Source: Setaria digitata
Taxonomy: Eukaryota > Nematoda > Chromadorea > Rhabditida > Setariidae
Assembly: GCA_003640385.1 (NCBI GenBank)
Contig: RCAB01000012.1
Span: 1-64,000 of the forward strand
Length of the DNA: 64,000 nt
Direction: 5' to 3'
In this document: one piece after another, positions 28,853 to 42,799 of the stretch
Position numbering within the stretch: position 1 is the stretch's first letter
Layout of the letters: each line of letters starts with the position of its first letter
The notes under the pieces: generated by a model
What the model was told of the DNA's origin: nothing
The model's database searches: none
Seen by the model: only the letters and a program-made list of their open reading frames with translations
Translations under genes and position numbers: made by a program

Positions 28853-30936
28853 ATAGATCATTTAAAGAGACTGTTAAAATTGAATCATTTTCTAGCTGAC
28901 TAATAGTTGTAAATACTCTGATTTATCAGATACTGCAGCTTATGATTTTCAGGTATAAATTCGAAGACAACAGAGAAGGAACGATTTAGATGGGATGGAA
29001 TCACTGTAGTGATTAGTATCGGATACTGATGAAGCATCAAAGGGACGTCCTATTCAGCGAAAGAGAGCATCAGTTTTGGACGCCATAGTACCTTTTTTTG
29101 ATTTTCCAGTACTTCTTTAGCACTGATCACATTACAATCAGTTTTATGCAATCAGCTGCAAAGATATTTCAACAGATAACCAAAGATCACCGGTTTAAAT
29201 TTAAATTTGGAAAGTGCAACCAAGTAGAAGTGAAATACGGAATGATGAAAAAAGAGGAAATTCTTTTCACAACATCAATCAGAGAGGTAACAAGGAGAGA
29301 ATTGGAAATATTTTCGGTATACAATTTACTTCACCTTTCCGTTCTGCTCTCGACTAGTTCAATTCTCACCAGCTATACGATTAATACTATTATTGTGGTG
29401 GAAAGGATGATTACGCCAATAAGTGATAAATAGCAATCAAACATTTCAAAGATATGAACTAACATTCAAGTGCATTATCATCATTCTGGCTTAGCACATA
29501 ACTCCAACTCTATCATAAACATATCGCTGGAAGTATTAGTTGGTCGTAAGAATCGAACAGTGAAATAAATTGCATACCAAAATATTTCCAGTTTTAATAA
29601 TACCTCTCTTCACTTCGAAGGAAAATTCACTTTCTCTCACTCAACCTTACTGTTGTTGCTAGTGTGATAAGCGTCACAGAAGTGCACATCTCTAACTAAT
29701 TGTTGTAATGTTAATCAAGAAGTGAAGAAAAAAGAAATTGTCTAGCAATTGACCGATTTGAGGGACCACTGAACGGTCAACGATCTGTAACAGAGGGAGG
29801 AATAATCGTTCGAAAAGCACAGGAATGAAGGCGGAAAGGCAGGAATGTCCTGTTTCTCGCCTTTGTGTTCTGTCGAAGTTTTAGTCGTATATTCTAATTT
29901 CATTAACTTTAGACGAAATCACCCCCGCACTCCTCTGTACTTACTGCTTTTCACTTTCAATGCTTTGCGAAGATGTGAAGACGTTTGCTTTAATGTTTTT
30001 GCACTTCAGTCACAGAAATGAAATGATTTAATTTCAATTCCTATTTTTGTTTGCTTTCTACGGTACTACTTCCAGCATCTACTTTAAGTTACATCAAATG
30101 GATCCAGAAGGACTTAATTATCCTGTGAATGGTGTAATTGGTGCGAAGTGCAATTTCGAAAACATCCAAAAAGTTAACAAGAGATGAATTCTTCACACGA
30201 ATTGGAAATAAAATTCCAACTTATAAAAAATGATAAAAGTGAAATTGAACGGATAAATACGGCTTTCTGTATGGTTGTTTAACGCATTATGGACTAGCTC
30301 AGTTTCAATTATGATTTCAGGATCTCAATCATGGATCTCAAAAATTTCAAACTTTCAACATCTAAATATGCTGACGTCAGTTTTGATTTTAACTTTTTCC
30401 ACCGATTTATAACTGCAACTAATTTTCCAGAAATTATGAAACTTTCGAATCGGTTGAATTTTCGGCGGTTCTGAGAGTTTACTTGACTAGGAAGAAGTTT
30501 ATTTCATACCACTTTACGTGAAAATGAACGTTGAGCTTTTTTCGGACTTAAAAGAAAAGGTAATTTTGCAAGCCTATGAAACAACAGAAGTTAATTATGG
30601 ATTTCGATTTATGCTAAGCTAGAAACAAATGACACATTTCATGCCAAATTGTTATCTTTGTTACTGTTACATTCAAATATATCTAGTAGATTTTTTCTTC
30701 ATCGAATGTTGTGCATAATAATTATCAATTTTATGAGTCAAATTTTACAAATTTTTGTAAATTCAAATTCAAAGTTAAGAAGAAGGAAAAATCCATAAAA
30801 TCCTTTTCCAACTCATTAAGTACTCAACCGATAGGTATAATGCATGAGTAGTACTGAGAATTTGCCTTCAAAAAAATTAATAAATAAAAAATGAAAAGTA
30901 ATTCCTTTCGCACTGTTGCAAAAATAATTCGTCTAG

Positions 30937-30956
30937 CAGAGAGGGAGAGAGAGAGA
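30937..30956. repeat. GA tract
   Basis: Short GAGAGGGAGAGAGAGAGA tract. Confidence 0.8.
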
Positions 30957-31078
30957 CAATCCATGCGGTTGAGTTGTGATACGATGAGGAAGGATGGATG
31001 GCTTAGCGCCACCATCAATAAATATTTCGCGTTTTTTCGGAATGCAATTTCACAAAGTACACATCGTTAAGTACTCGT

Positions 31079-31114
31079 ACACACGTACACACGTACACAC
31101 ACAGACACACACAA
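31079..31114. repeat. ACACGT / AC-rich direct repeat
   Basis: Three tandem copies of GTACACAC-like units run into an AC microsatellite. Confidence 0.85.
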
Positions 31115-31488
31115 GATGGAAAGGGACAGACAGACTCAGAATGATTCTTAGCATTGTAAATAACTGCTCTGCAAGTACAGCTGTGCAAATTCCTCGAAAT
31201 ACTGAAGTCATCGATTATGAGGAAAATAAGAAGACAATATGGTGATTGCAGAGCTGCGAAGCAAGCGGTGATGTAACGTTGGCGCAATTGGTTGCCGAAG
31301 TAGTTGAGTGTGCAGGAAGGCGCAAATATCATCGCTAGCGCTCATTTTCGGAGGGAGAGAAATAATTTTCGTTTCATCGTTTAGTCGTCAGGTAGTAACT
31401 GGTGAAGCGTCCAGTTCCTTCCATTCTGTAACTTGTGACAATCCTTCAGTGACTGCTACAAGTCATTCGGAAGGCACTCGTTCATGAT

Positions 31489-31560
31489 TCAGTCAAGCTT
31501 GTGAGAGGACGTGAAGGAGGCCTTGAAACCGAAGTATCCGTCGTCTTCTGAAGCTTCTCC
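31489..31560 (-). other. Possible terminal coding exon
   Basis: On the minus strand TTTACTCAG precedes a 24-codon frame ending in TGA. It encodes GEASEDDGYFGFKASFTSSH then KLD. The composition (aromatic, glycine, acidic) and locally raised GC are coding-like, and the frame begins exactly at the acceptor. No upstream exon was identified, so it may be chance. Confidence 0.18.
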
Positions 31561-34500
31561 CTGAGTAAACAGTTAGCTGATGGCACTTCATTTAATGGAA
31601 GCAAAGAGAGAAAAGAAAAATCTTTGCAGTGATGTTCTGCTACTGTCTGCCTGATTTCTTTTCGGCACTGAAGATTGTATCGGAATTTCTCAAAAATAGA
31701 GCTGATATCTTCCTCTTTTTTCAGTGCAAAGCAATGACCAAATCGACTAAGTTTCTATGTGACTAAAAAGCAAATTTCAGAGGTGATAGCCATATCACAT
31801 CACTTTTCTTCTTTGTTGCTTGTCACTCTCTGATCTGATCAATACTAAATCAAAAACCATGGACTTTTGTGGAGAACCCTTCTGCTCAAATCACTCCACT
31901 TCTATACCTGTAGCATAGGTGTGAATAGCAGAAGCAAATGATTTTGTTTTTCTGAACCCATACCAACGGGACGTTTATCTGTTTTCTATGTTTCGTGCTC
32001 ATTTCTCGTGATCGTGATGATATGTCTGACGTTTCCTGTCAAGAGGAAGTGAGGAATGTGCATTTATCTTATAGTATACTTGAATTGCTATTTGCTAACT
32101 GCTTCCTGCCCAGTTGAATGGGATAATCAGTGATTTTTGATGTAAGATCGAGGCTAAAGCGTTTAATTTTTGTTTGAACAGCAGCGAAGCAGAAGTTTCT
32201 TAGATTATATTCTCTTCGCGCTGTTACATATTCTGTGATGAAAAACACTTTTCTGAATGAAATTTTAGCCCTTCTTCCTTTAACTCCCACTAAGAAGCTT
32301 AACAGCTTATGCATTAGTACTAGTGGAAGCATTTAGACTTTCGTAATGTGGCTGAAGAGTAGTGAAATGAAAACTCAGATTACTGTTGAAGAATTTGTCT
32401 ACAAGGGAAAGCAGATAACTCTCGCATAGATGGCTTGTAAAAGTTAATGGTTAACCTGGGTAGCAAGGACAATATCATTTCGAGATGTAAACATCCACCC
32501 TGCTTCATAAGCATAATCATAGACATTACATTAAAAGACGAGGATATTTAACGAAATGGATAGTGGTCCATTTGACACAATAACCTTAAATGGCGAAGAG
32601 CTTGATTTAAATTACGACACGACACTATTTAAACCAAACTTCAACCACAATCTCCTTCTTTCTCCTTTTTCTACTTAAATATAGTCGTTTTGAACATTAC
32701 TAAAGCTTTCTTTTCCTTTTTTGTTTCTCGCCAGTCAAAATCTGCTCATTTGCATTTTGATGTCAACATATTTTTTCGAGCTTCACGTGATGATCCGTCG
32801 TCTCCCCTCTATTATTGGGCATAATCGAAAACATGATTTTTTTTTTTCAAATCGAAATTTCAATTGCCAAACATGAATGGGTTCATAAATTTCCCTACAA
32901 TAATTTGTTTCGAGAAAAGAAAAATTTACAGAAAATCTTTCGTTGGATTTCTAAGTCAAAAATTCCACATAAGGACGTGAAAAGAAATGTCAAATGGAAT
33001 GGCATGTGAAAGATATCAGTACCAACAAATTGAACTACTTAAAGTTGTTTTTCAGAATAAGAAAATCACTTGAAGAAATACTCTGAAAGCTACTTAGTTC
33101 GTACCGATACAGCAATTAAAAATTTCACCTTTATAAAGTATTTCGAAGGTTACTGAACACTGATCACTCAACACAAAAAATGTTTTGTGCGATACAGCAA
33201 GTAAATGACGCAATAGTGCTAATTTGAGCTAGGAAGAAAAGACAACCAACAATTGCTCGCAGACTCCATAAACTTTATCGCATCTAAAAAAAAAAAAAAA
33301 TGAATAGCCCTTATTCGTTCCGTAAAAGGAAAATCTGGGTTCATTGTGTTGGTTAGCCTGAATTATCTTGATTATGGCTGGGCTATGATCAGTGTTATAG
33401 TTATGAAGAAAAGAATATTATTAATTAGAATTAGCAATCGAACACACCTAGGCAACAAACAATAAACACAAATGAAAGAAGAGATGTCACTTAGCAATAA
33501 CCGATGAAAAATTCAGTGGATAATACTTATTAACAAACGAAAAAGTGGTGTAAACAAATGTTTGGAAGCTAGTATAAATAAGAAAAGTATGATAAAGTTT
33601 CGAGAGTAGAAATAAGCAGTGTCAGGAAGAGCGGGGGAAAATAGATACGGTATCCTGAGGACTCGGGGGCGGATAAATATGAAAGTCCGGATGTTCGGGA
33701 GTTCGGAAAAGGGGAAAAGAAAGAGAAATAGCTGAGTTTGTTTTGCATCGAGCCGTTCCGAATATCACAGATGAAGAAATGAACTTTCTGTTGATGCGAA
33801 GAGCGTTGTTATTGTCGAGAGCAAAAAACAGCGATGATTTTTGATTTTTAAAATAAGTGCTGCAGGAGAGTGAGCAACTCCCGCGTTACCTCGGAATATA
33901 CCGACTGTACACTTCCACTTCAATTCAATTCAATCTAATTTAATTAAATTGAAATGCAGACATCTAAAGAAGCAAAAAAGAGAAGAAAGTGGGAAGCATA
34001 ACAGGGCAAAGCACAAAGTCCGACATTGAGCAGCACGAACTTTCATCTATCATTTTCTTTTTTCGTTCCGGACACTGCTTTTTAAAAAAAAAAAAAAGAT
34101 TGCAAATAGCTGCAAATGACAATGAGTGCTGAAGATCGATCTAGTCTTGTCCATTTGCGTCTAGTCATATATAAGTTTAAGTAAGATTGGCATGAGAAGT
34201 ATAAATGACAGTTCAGTTAACACCTACCTGGTCGTAGAATCTTGCAACAAGTAACATTACTTATGAATCCATAGATTCCAGTTAATTCTATTTTACCGTA
34301 TTAACGCTTAAGATGAAGAATTTATTTGTTAGGATAATTAAAATGTTGATAAGTTATGAAAGCTGATCAAATTATAATGTGAAGCATATTGGGAAACATA
34401 GAAAAATCCACTCCTATTGAATAGTGGACGCTTATTGAAATTTATGACAACCTAATTTGGGAAAGATGAAAACTTCTGGATACTCTAAATGGCTAAATGT

Positions 34501-37500
34501 TTTGGTGTGACTAGAAACGCCAAGATAAGACAACTTGGTAGATTTGTTTTCACTTATCAGGACTCTCAGCTTTTTCTGCCACATTGAGACCTCAAGTCTG
34601 TAATGAATATGATGAGTAGGAAGTGAAATTCCGGGTAACGGGATATTAAACTTTAAAAAAAAAAATGAAAAATTAGGAAATCCGTATTGAAATGAACCTA
34701 TCTGGCCTAAATTTTCTTCAAGATTACGACCTAAAAAGTACTACCACTCCATAAAATTCCGAATATTTTAAGGAAGAGCAATTTAACAAACTGAACGGAG
34801 ATGCTGGTTCTTGTACTGATTTCCAAAATTCATATATCAGTTCAGAACAATATCCTTCCATTAACTACTGATTCACACCTTGGCATCTACCTTATTTAAA
34901 GTTATAACAGAAAAGGTAATATATGCATTGAATAAATCCTTGAATAAAATTGCAGAAATATGTAACAATATAGAAAAAAAAGTCCCATTTTTTTGATTTA
35001 GCAGTAAAAATACCTATAAATAAATTTCAATAAAATTTTAGTGGCTTACCTGAAGATGCAATTCAAATTACCGGAACGTTTGTGAATGTCCTTGCACATT
35101 GATTTTCTTATTGCGAGCCTTTATGAAGCTCAAATTATCGGTTCATTAAGAATTAGCTTTGAACTATAATTTACCATTTAGGTTTGCTTTTGAAAAAGAA
35201 TAGTAGCATTGAAGTGTGCTATTTTTTGGCCATAAGTGTCAAACATGAATGCTTTAAAATTCAAAGAAAAAACAGGAAAAGGAAAAAAAGCTGATCTGAA
35301 GCATCTCACCGCTACTTTCAGCCAAACTAATTAAACAGACAAGTGGCGGTGCAGCACTGTTTTTCTCGGCTACTTAATACCAAATCCCATTTGTGAAATC
35401 ACTTAATTCTAGCCATGTTCTCTCTTCCGACCTATTCGGCACTTTCAAAGAGAATGCATGAATTAACCAAATTAAGCATTATGAAAACCACTTCCTAAAA
35501 TTATTTCAATCTATATGACATATTTTTGTCACTACACATTAAAAGTTACAATTTATTCCATTAATCTGGTGGTGTCATAAATGACACCCATTTGAACAGA
35601 CACATGTAGATGTGGAAAGAAGGGCTGGCTCTCTCTCGAGAGGATAAGAAAAAAGTGCAGAGTTTCAAGAGTGAAGGTTATATATTAGATGTGTTATTAC
35701 AGAAGATGTTCTTATAGTTTCGTGATGGCATTGGTGAAAAAAAATGACGAAATCTGAATAGAATGGCATGTATAGGTGTTGCAATTTCACCTGAACGTTA
35801 ATGAATCGAAAACAGTGATCGTATCAGAAACAAATTTCAAGAGTGATATCAAAACCTGTGTTTTTGTTAAAAGCTTAAAAAATGGAAATTTATGAAAAAT
35901 ATAGTAACTTTTTTTTTTTTTTGAAATATAAATTTCAGTGCTTGACGATTCCATATCCTATTCTGTATTCATTATAAATAATGCTGTTGACATCAGATTC
36001 AAGTGAGTTTAGATTCAAATTAGGATTCTTGATGAACAAAAATGAAATTTCTAAAGTAAGTTATGAAATAACTTTCTGAAGATAAGAACTTTTTGTTAAA
36101 GCTCCGCAAAACAAGATATAAATTCTCAACTATCCTTTCTTGACATCATTTTTAACTATTTTTCATTATCATGAGAATTATACAAGCAAGGTGGTAGAAC
36201 TAAATTAGGAATATAAGTTTCTGTATCGCGTTAAACAGTTCGTAATAATTCATGTGAAATTACACTGCGAAGTTAAAACTAAAGGTAGCCAGTTTTAGAT
36301 AAGGAATTTACCGATAATAACCTGAATAAAATGATGAAAAGTCTATATAGACAGTCCTGCTCCACACCCTCTAGACAGATAATTCAGGAGGAATCCGAAA
36401 GAGAAGACTGATTAACAAGCACATCCAAATTGTTTCTGCTTTTTTTTTTCCGCATATTAGAATAATTCTGATGGCCACGAAAATTTTTTTGTGAATAGCA
36501 AATAAATTCAAATAAAACTGCAGAAAGGTTAAACTTTCATGTGATTTGCAAAACCTTTGAATTATTTGCAATTCCATTCTCAAACTCTCATATTGAAAAT
36601 ATTCATAACTATTAATCATGCGACAATAACGACACTTTTTAAAATTATAGCAATGATAGCAAAAGTGCTTTATCATTCCCGTAATGATAAAAGCAAAACT
36701 GATATTTTGGAAGAATGGAATAGGCTGCCGGAATTTCTCGTTCTTGTTTTAATAGAGACCCCAAAGATAAGTTCATGTTTCATTGATCGGAACAAATAAT
36801 GGAAAAATGGATGTTATTAAGTAGAGAGTGGAAGTTGTTGTAGTTTTTGCCGAATTTTAATGGGCAACGAGGAAATATGGTAAAATGTAATATATCATTA
36901 TAACCTTTTCGGAAGGCGATAAATGTTTTCCTGTTCTGTAATCAGTCTATATAGATTGATTACCAACTACTTTTTTCCTCAACTATTCGTCGAAAGTAAC
37001 AGTATCTTCCTACAGAAGAAAATTCCATCTCTGCTGTCATCTTTTCGAATCCATGAGAATCAATAACCATCCAGAAGCTCCATGTAAGTTAAAAGATAAC
37101 GGATTCATCTTACCTGAGGCTTGCGAACTTCTGCAACTGTCATTAACAAAATTCACCTCACTATCGAATTATATATATCCCATTAAATCTCTCTACACTT
37201 GAAAAAGAGATTCGCATAGCAGCTGATGGTAACCTGAAGCTTCCAGGATAAAAACTGATGTCTTGATTGAAGACCTGTAATCCATGTCAAAACAAAAGAG
37301 ACAAAAAATGACGAAAAATTCCCAGTACTATACAATGTCTATTCAATTAGCTGAATAATACGTGATGCGAAAACAGCCTTTTTTTCTCATATTTTAAAAG
37401 TTTAGTAATTTTGTTGCGATGTCTAAACATTTAACAAATTTAATGAAAATTAATAACCACGAGGAAGAAAACTATGATTAACAAGTTCATAATTATATAT

Positions 37501-38988
37501 GACAGACTGATAATTTCATGTATTTTTGAAAAAATAATGAATTGCACTGCTTAAATTTAAGCCATATCACTGCTATTAATTTCTCATTATTATAATTAGC
37601 CAACAATATCACTGCGATTAATTTCAGAAATTAAGTTTGAATGATTTTCAAAAGATATCCAACCAATCATTGCTTTATACGTTATTCGCTGATAGATTAA
37701 AACGAAATTTTAAGTGCGCACTTTTTTACGGTCGTTGGTTGAGTTGGGAAATGAAAAGCCATCATGAATGAATGAAAGACTTGAAAAGCAATCACTTGAA
37801 TATTAGTTTCAGTCTCGCTGCTGTGAAGAAAAAAAAAAGAAATATGAGGACAAGAGATGAAATAAAATGAAACTTGGCTCCTTTATCTTGGACAAATGAA
37901 AATTGAAAAACAAAAATAAAAAAGGAAGAAGGGATATAAAAAGATGAACAGAGGACAGAAGAAGAAATCTTTCATCACAATTTATAACCTATTTTGATTT
38001 TTGAACCGAATCCAAATTAGAACTTTGAATAGAGGAATAATCGGTAAGAAAAAAAGAAGGAATTTTTCACTGGAAAATTAAACACCATCGACGAAAACCA
38101 TCAATATTCTAAGATAAAACTGAATAGAAACAAAAGAACAAGAGGACATTAACGCTTTTCTTTAAATCTGCTCAGTTTTAGAAAATGTATGCTACAATAA
38201 ATTTTAATATTTTTATTTAAACTTTGATTGGAAAAATCAAAAACTGTCCAGCATTCTGCGAAAGCTGCTTTGATTCATAAAGTTGGCAAGAAATGCTCAG
38301 ATCACTTCTACTGATTAGGTTTCTTTTCTTTTATTTTTTATTCAATTCAATAAAAGAAACCTTTTGAAATGAGTGTGAATGAAACAAAAAAGAGAAAAAG
38401 TAATTGAAATCAGGGTAACAGACTAAACACCCTACCAGTTACATTTTTGGTTTTTTAAGAACGTCTTTTGGAATACAGTTATGATAATATCGTGGAAGCC
38501 ATTTATTTTTCACCAGCTTTTTCTTACTTAGATACTCAGCAAGAAAAAGGCATCTGCAAACAATCTTGATCGCATTTGAAACTTAAATACTGCATTAAAT
38601 TTTACCTAAATTCCATGAATGATTTAGTATTTACTGCATAGGCTGCACTGTAAACATGGAAAAGGTGATAACTTATCGGTGAACTTATCAGCTTAGAATT
38701 ATGATTCCTCAAGAAGTCTTTCTGCTACACTACTCAGTCTATGATAGTACGAAGTGACACTTCATGAGGGATGAAAGCATAAGAGATCGAACATCTACTC
38801 TTTTTAATAATCATTCTGTGAAGTCGAAAAAAACAGGAAGAGAAGACGACTATTGGCAGAAAGAGAAAATGCAACTGCTCCTATGAAACGGTGTATATTG
38901 CGCAATTATCACATCCCGTTCAAATTTTCGATTCATTATAATTTCTGATTAAAGAAAGATAAACAAGCAAACAGACGAAACTGTCATC

Positions 38989-39192
38989 TTACAGTACGTC
39001 TTCTAAATGGTGTAGCTTCCGCAGATACTCAAGCGAGGTGTCGATTCCCGTGAATGGAAACGAACAGAATTGAAGGAAATGTTGGCTAATATTTAAGGGG
39101 GAGTTAATAACGAGGAAGTTAGCATGAAGAGAAACATTTGATGATGGAAGGTTAGTGGATATGTTCTGACTATAATGCTTCAGGCCTTTCTG
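38989..39192 (-). other. Open 67-codon frame after a splice acceptor
   Basis: On the minus strand the frame opens immediately after GAGTTTAG and ends in TAA. It contains FPFTGIDTSLEYLRKLHHLE near its end. There is no ATG and no recognised domain; it could be a terminal exon or chance. Confidence 0.12.
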
Positions 39193-40254
39193 CTAAACTC
39201 AGCAATGATCATCAAGTACAATTCGTCCCTTCCATTCCTAATGTTAATCAAACTGATAGAGTGGTCAAGTTCATCTGACATTTCTCGTTAAACAAATTTG
39301 TGAGGATTCAGAAATTTAGTCGGGCTCTAACCAATTTAAAAGATTGCAAATGCTTATCATTTATATTGTGCACAGATGGTGATCGTTCCTGAAATATTTT
39401 ACATCGATCCTTTAATCATTTTTAAAAGAAAAATTTTAATGTAATTTTAATGCAATAATACCTTTTCTGCTTTTCGAACTTCTTAGACAAGAACATAACA
39501 ATATACTTCCTCCAAAAATTATGCAAAAAATTCCTCCAATTTTAGGCCATTGCTCTTAACATATACACTTTCGAAGGATTAAAATCCTTTGGAAACAAAA
39601 AACTTTCAATATACTGATTTGTTAGTGATTTAAAAAAATCGTAAATTATCTTATAAGCTCGAGCAAAGACATTTAAGTGACTTAAGGTTTTGGCTGTTTT
39701 TCGAAGGGAAAATTTCTATTAAGGAATTTCAATTATTAAGTACTTTTTGTTAGTTTTTGGAATCACCAAGCAGCAGATGCAGAAATCTTTTCTTTTTTAG
39801 TGATTATTCATTGCATTTCCAACTTATAATTCGAGAAGGAAAAATTTATTACGAGCAGTTCTACTCATTCACAGTTACTGAATAGTAATCATTAATCTTA
39901 TTAATCATGATGAAACGACCAACAGAAAACTGTGCTCATTAAAATGAAATGGAAAATAATTAAAGTGGTTGAAAGGAACAGTCATATTTTGACACCTCTT
40001 ATTTTTTTTTTTTTCTTTTTTTCTCGTTGGATTGCAGTTTCTGACGTCGCTTCTATAGGAAATTCAGGGTAAAGAAATATTCATTTACATTACTAATCAA
40101 TTTAGATCTGTAACACCATTAGCTTTTAAATAACATTAGAGTTGTAATTATTATTATTTAACGCTTTACCTAATCATGCTGAGTACACATGCCGATAGAC
40201 GATAAAAGATATGATAAAACAAAATGCAAAGCATTTTCAGTTGAAGGTTATGAT

Positions 40255-40515
40255 TAATTAAAGCGCTCTCAACTTTTGAGGATTCAATACGAGTAATTTT
40301 GAGTCTGTTTCAGACTTACTCGTATNAATTGGTTTGACTTTTTATCTATGCCATTTATCCAAAAGTGCAACAGTAAGAGCACGACTCACCATGATATCGT
40401 AACGATATCCTAATGGTATNCTCGTATTGAATCCTCAAAAGTTGAGAGCGCTTTAATTTTTATACCATTAGGATATCGTTACGATATCATGGTGAGTCGT
40501 GCTCTTACTGTTGCA
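40255..40515. repeat. Scrambled inverted-repeat block with two N bases
   Basis: Segment a (about 40258-40292) reappears reverse-complemented at 40420-40455. Segment b (about 40366-40419) reappears reverse-complemented at 40460-40514. The order is a, b, a', b' rather than the nested a, b, b', a' of a true inverted repeat, and single N bases sit at 40326 and 40419-40420. A smaller hairpin (ATACGAGTAA with TTACTCGTAT) lies inside a, and b contains the palindrome GATATCGT-A-ACGATATC. It may be a foldback element or an assembly join. Confidence 0.8.
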
Positions 40516-40990
40516 AGCACATTATAAGTGCAATGAATTTCTTCACCCACTATCATTGTCTTACGTAAGATTCTGTAGGAAAAAACAGTGGGTGAAATTA
40601 TTTACGGAAAACCTAAAAATGCACTGATTTATGATAATAAAAAAATTATCATGTAAAATGTAATAAAAGTTCTTTTCATACTTTCTTATAGCTTTTACAT
40701 GTGGATAACTCTTTTACTTCATGTTTTAGTGAGCTTTCGGAACTGTAAATAGAAATTTCCCTTCTTTCCTCCAGTCATAAAAACATCCAGTTTAAATTTG
40801 CTATAATTTGAGTGGGGCGGGCAGAGTGTTTTGCAGAATGACCAACTAGACTACAAAGACTACGCGAGTGTTGCATTGTGAGCTGCACAGATTTCACGGA
40901 AGGTGTTAAATACCTGCTGTGGTCGGGAATTATTAAGTTGGCATCTGGGTGCTGCGTGGTAAAAGTCATTCGGTTGTTCCAAGAAGAGAG

Positions 40991-42799
40991 ATGGTCGACA
41001 AGTGCAGTTTGAAGGAACGCTTACAAGAAAGTACGGAGGACCTGGAAGCAACGATCAAAATGGTTCCGAATAGCATTTTACAATTCAACCCTTCTTTTAT
41101 TACTTTGCGCAACTTTCCATCGACTCGTACAAGTTGGCACCTTTCCTTTGAATCAACCCCTTTTTCGATTGACAAGTTCTCGTTTTTTCTTTGCTTATCA
41201 CTTTGAGGTGATAAATTTGTGTTGGTTGTAGTTAGTTATCTCTATCAAAAGGCCCTGAAATGTGAGTTAAAAGGGAGGAGCGCATTTTTTGAAGAAAAAA
41301 AAAAAAGATTCAAATAGCCTTCATATAGGTTTTAAGTTAGAAAAGCTCATTTTCTTTTTATAGATAATTGCATTTGTTCTGGATAGAGACCGAAGCTGTG
41401 GGTCACTTACATCTCTCTGTGAATCTTTTCGCAAGAAGCATGCAGAACTGGCTAAACTGCTTGCGAAAGGTTTGTTTAACTATTAGATTTCATAAGTTAT
41501 CGTTATTAGCCCATCAGATACTTCTTTTATTTAAAGTACCCGCTTACCAGCAGAGGGAACGAGAAATCCGAAGGTTGGAAGGAGAAGTTGAAGCGCGCGA
41601 CCGCGTTCTTGGAGATTTACAGAAACAGTTGATGGCTGCAGAAAAGCTTATAACAAAAATGGTTTTTCAGGTATAACAAGGATACTTCTTATTTTGGTGG
41701 TTTTTTTATTTTTTTTTTTTTAAAGGACTAAGCTTGGAAGCTTGAGAAACATACTGTGCGGCTTTAAATTTTAAACCAAGGAGCCGGAAAGAGCTGTCGT
41801 AGTGTTAGCTTTTTATTACCATTATTTTGAGGGTTATTATGCCCCTGAAATTATTATTTCTAAGGCTGACAAGAAAGTAAAGGAGATGCGCCAATCAGAA
41901 GCAAACAGAGTAAACAGTGAAACAATTATTCGTTTCGCCAATCAGATTAGCAGGACATACGCCGTAGCAGCACCACTTGGTTGGCAGCTTGGCGATACAT
42001 CTCGTCCATATCCTACCGAGGTTTGAGAATTCCTATCGTTTCATTCAAAGCTTAGTTGTACTCGGTGTAAGGTAAGTAACTTAATTGTGATGAAGATTGA
42101 GCTTTTTTTCTATTTCAAATTACGATTTGTGTAAATTATAGGCAGAATTGCGTTTATCAGCACTAGCTGCGCCACGTGTAACAGTTCAAACTGCTCCTCC
42201 AGCTTTGTCATTACTTCGCCAACCTAATGCTAGTACAGGTGGGATGTTGCGTAGTAGCGGGCGTGGTGCTTCACCTATGACATCGTATTCAGCTGCTATG
42301 CAACAGCAGCAAAGGTGCGTTTTTGTGAAAATGGTTGATTTTGACTAAGATGTTTTGCTAGGCTGCTTTACTGTGAAGTATTATTCATATAAAAATGAAA
42401 GGAATGTTTGGTTATCTGATGAAAGAAGTTAGAATCATCGTCTTAAAGTCATTAAATTCTCGATTTCAGGTATCTAAATTTTAACTGTAAAACGGATCAT
42501 TTTCTTCTAGGTCATGGAGTCCACGTGGTACGTTTGTTCAACAGGCATCTTCATCACCACGAGGTAGAAATACAATCGGTCGAGGCAGTATTATATCGCA
42601 ACGTATTAGCACTACACCCGGTGCAAATATGTTGCAGCGACGTCCATCCATGGCGGGAAGCAGTCCGCATTTATCTAGTCCTTCATCGTCTTATCAAGGT
42701 CAAAGTAGAGGAGGATTTCCACCACCAGTAACAAATGTGGAACAAATGAGCTCAGACTCGAGCAGTAGTTCGAGCAGCGACGAGGGTAGCCCTTGCTAG
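40991..42799 (+). CDS. MED4: Mediator complex subunit 4
   Basis: Six coding exons: 40991-41062, one from 41364, one from about 41539, one from about 41864, one from about 42143, and a last exon ending with TAG 42797-42799. MED4 (mdt-4 in C. elegans) belongs to the middle module of Mediator, which links transcription factors to RNA polymerase II. Exon 1 encodes LKERLQESTEDLEATIKM. A coiled-coil region follows (REIRRLEGEVEARDRVLGDL, then QKQLMAAEKLI). The MED4 signature is ETIIRFANQISRTYAVAAPL, then GWQLGDTSRPYPTE, matching the human EEIIKYAHRIS...APLTWVPGDPRRPYPT segment. The C-terminal part is Ser/Pro/Arg-rich and ends in a serine run before DEGSPC, much like the human SSSSSDSD end. Donors such as AAAG|GTTTG show that GTTTG is accepted in this genome. 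Confidence 0.93.

Larger units (their letters stand above)
28853..40990. other. Gene-poor 12-kb region
   Basis: No exon encoding a known family was found on either strand. Visible content: a GA tract (30937-30956), an AC-rich direct repeat (31079-31114), a possible minus-strand terminal exon (31489-31560), a GC-richer patch near 33600-33740, an open minus-strand frame (38989-39192), and a scrambled inverted-repeat block with two N bases (40255-40515). Much of the rest is AT-rich with A/T homopolymers. It may hold regulatory DNA for the flanking receptor and peptide genes, long introns, or noncoding RNA genes. Confidence 0.45.

Noticed and set aside
29098..29433. 111-codon plus-strand frame
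   Set aside because: Starts at TTG, has no recognisable domain and no flanking splice signals; expected by chance in a 12-kb region.
30994..31332. Frames of 83 and 105 codons across the AC repeat
   Set aside because: Open reading is caused by the AC/GT microsatellite; the products are repeat-derived.
33600..33750. GC-rich patch with a 57-codon minus-strand frame
   Set aside because: No domain or splice context; composition dominated by S, F, L, P and Y in a pyrimidine-rich strand.
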